From: Eriocheir sinensis | Lineage: Eukaryota; Arthropoda; Malacostraca; Decapoda; Varunidae | DNA length: 64,000 nt | NCBI RefSeq assembly: GCF_024679095.1 | Contig: NC_066549.1 | Location: 4,532,920 to 4,596,919, forward strand | Direction: 5' to 3' | Shown: positions 63,351 through 64,000 of the stretch, piece after piece | Layout: each line of letters opens with the position of its first letter | Numbering within the stretch: the first letter of the stretch is position 1 | Notes under the pieces: generated by a model | What the model was told of the DNA's origin: nothing | What the model saw: the letters and a program-made list of their open reading frames with translations, nothing else | Database searches by the model: none | Translations under genes and position numbers: made by a program

Positions 63351-64000
63351 AATACATTCATCTAATCTTCTAGTAATCAAATCCAATAATCGTAAAGTCC
63401 CGAACAGGCCCCGTAAATCTATCCCCAAGAAAACCAATATTAACGTTATCAAAGTTTGGAAATCTTACCCGCCCTGGCAAACGTGAGCGAACCACTTGTT
63501 TAAAAAGAAAACAAACGCCGGAACTTTGATGCTGAGGACCAAAGGAGCTTCGGGAAGAAAGGAAGAAGAAGAGGAGGTAGAAGAGGAGGAGGAAGGGGAG
63601 GAGGAGGAGGGCATAGCATCCTACCCTCCTCCTCTACCTCTACCTCTCTCTTCTCCTCCTCCCCCTGCCCTCGTGCTCTTGTAAGTGGAGGGAGAGGCAG
63701 CTGTTGAACACGTATTAGCGCGGGCTTCCACTAAAAGGAGGCGGCGGTCCCATTCCCCGGCGACTACTCGGGAACACAACGAGAAAACCATCACAGGCTT
63801 AATGGTTGAAGTTGGTCCACAAGTCTATGCTCTGTGCGTGTAGAGGGGGGGGGATAGGTGGGGGTGTTGGAGTGGGCAGGTGGGGATGTTGGAGTAGCTA
63901 GGTGTGGGTTTGAGTGGGTGTGGATGAGTGGTGGTGTTGTGTTGTGTTGTGTTGTGTTGTGTTGTGGTGTGGTGTGGTGTGGTGTTGTGTATGTGTGTGT
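63351..64000. other. Non-coding; GGA-rich and GTGTT repeats
   Basis: GGA/GAA triplets 63551-63611 facing pyrimidine-rich DNA 63625-63666, a degenerate GGTGGGTGTTGG stretch 63840-63930, and GTGTT pentamers about 63934-63966. No gene recognised. Confidence 0.6.

Overview
This is 64 kb of animal nuclear DNA, most likely from a decapod crustacean. Three things point there. Long (CT)n, (GT)n, (AAT)n and (GGA)n arrays recur every 1-2 kb. TTAGG-type (arthropod telomere) motifs occur in several places. The only host gene is an arthropod Dpr-family immunoglobulin neuronal receptor. There are no bacterial features (no operons, CRISPR, rRNA or intact tRNA genes). Most long open frames are translations of simple repeats and are not genes. 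The decapod assignment is an inference; arthropod is much safer.

Host gene: three coding exons of a dpr gene lie on the + strand at 41041-41230 (start codon and hydrophobic leader), 47964-48139 (linker and first half of Ig domain 1, with its first cysteine) and 50869-51000 (SWIR...TYTSDQRF core). Splice phases join exactly (phase 1, then 0). The exon with the second Ig cysteine was not found in the remaining 13 kb, so the gene runs out of the window. Just 3' of exon 2 are two diverged copies of that exon's end (48219-48287 and 48537-48570).

Mobile elements: a 3.3-kb 5'-truncated CR1-like LINE (35551-38860, minus strand) has the C-terminus of an SGNH/esterase ORF1, an endonuclease-reverse transcriptase ORF2 with one frameshift, an 8-bp tandem repeat at its 3' end and a 10-11 bp target duplication in a (GGA)n tract. 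ORF2 has no ATG before its endonuclease domain. A canonical A AAA AAC slippery heptamer near the end of ORF1 leads into ORF2 by a -1 shift. A tRNA-derived SINE with a perfect B box lies next to it (38938-39152). A decayed PIF/Harbinger-like DNA transposon lies at about 57650-58850, with a transposase fragment and a convergent MADF-like ORF. Other relics are reverse-transcriptase C-termini at 2190-2640, 6715-7125, 8640-9075 and 9415-9655, and a 120-bp A-tailed repeat family present eight times, whose longest copy is joined to one of these LINE ends.

Tandem arrays: besides microsatellites there are diverged arrays with longer units at 16860-17130 (about 79 bp), 17500-18960 (about 155 bp, nine units), 21080-21540 (105 bp), 21825-22240, 39290-39570, 46120-46640 (about 103 bp), 55070-55560, 55777-56420 (about 163 bp), 60160-60700 (about 50 bp, CCTAA-rich) and 61750-62560 (about 135 bp, with TTAGG-type runs inside the units). 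From 0 to 35 kb, and again after 51 kb, the window is essentially non-coding repeat-rich DNA.
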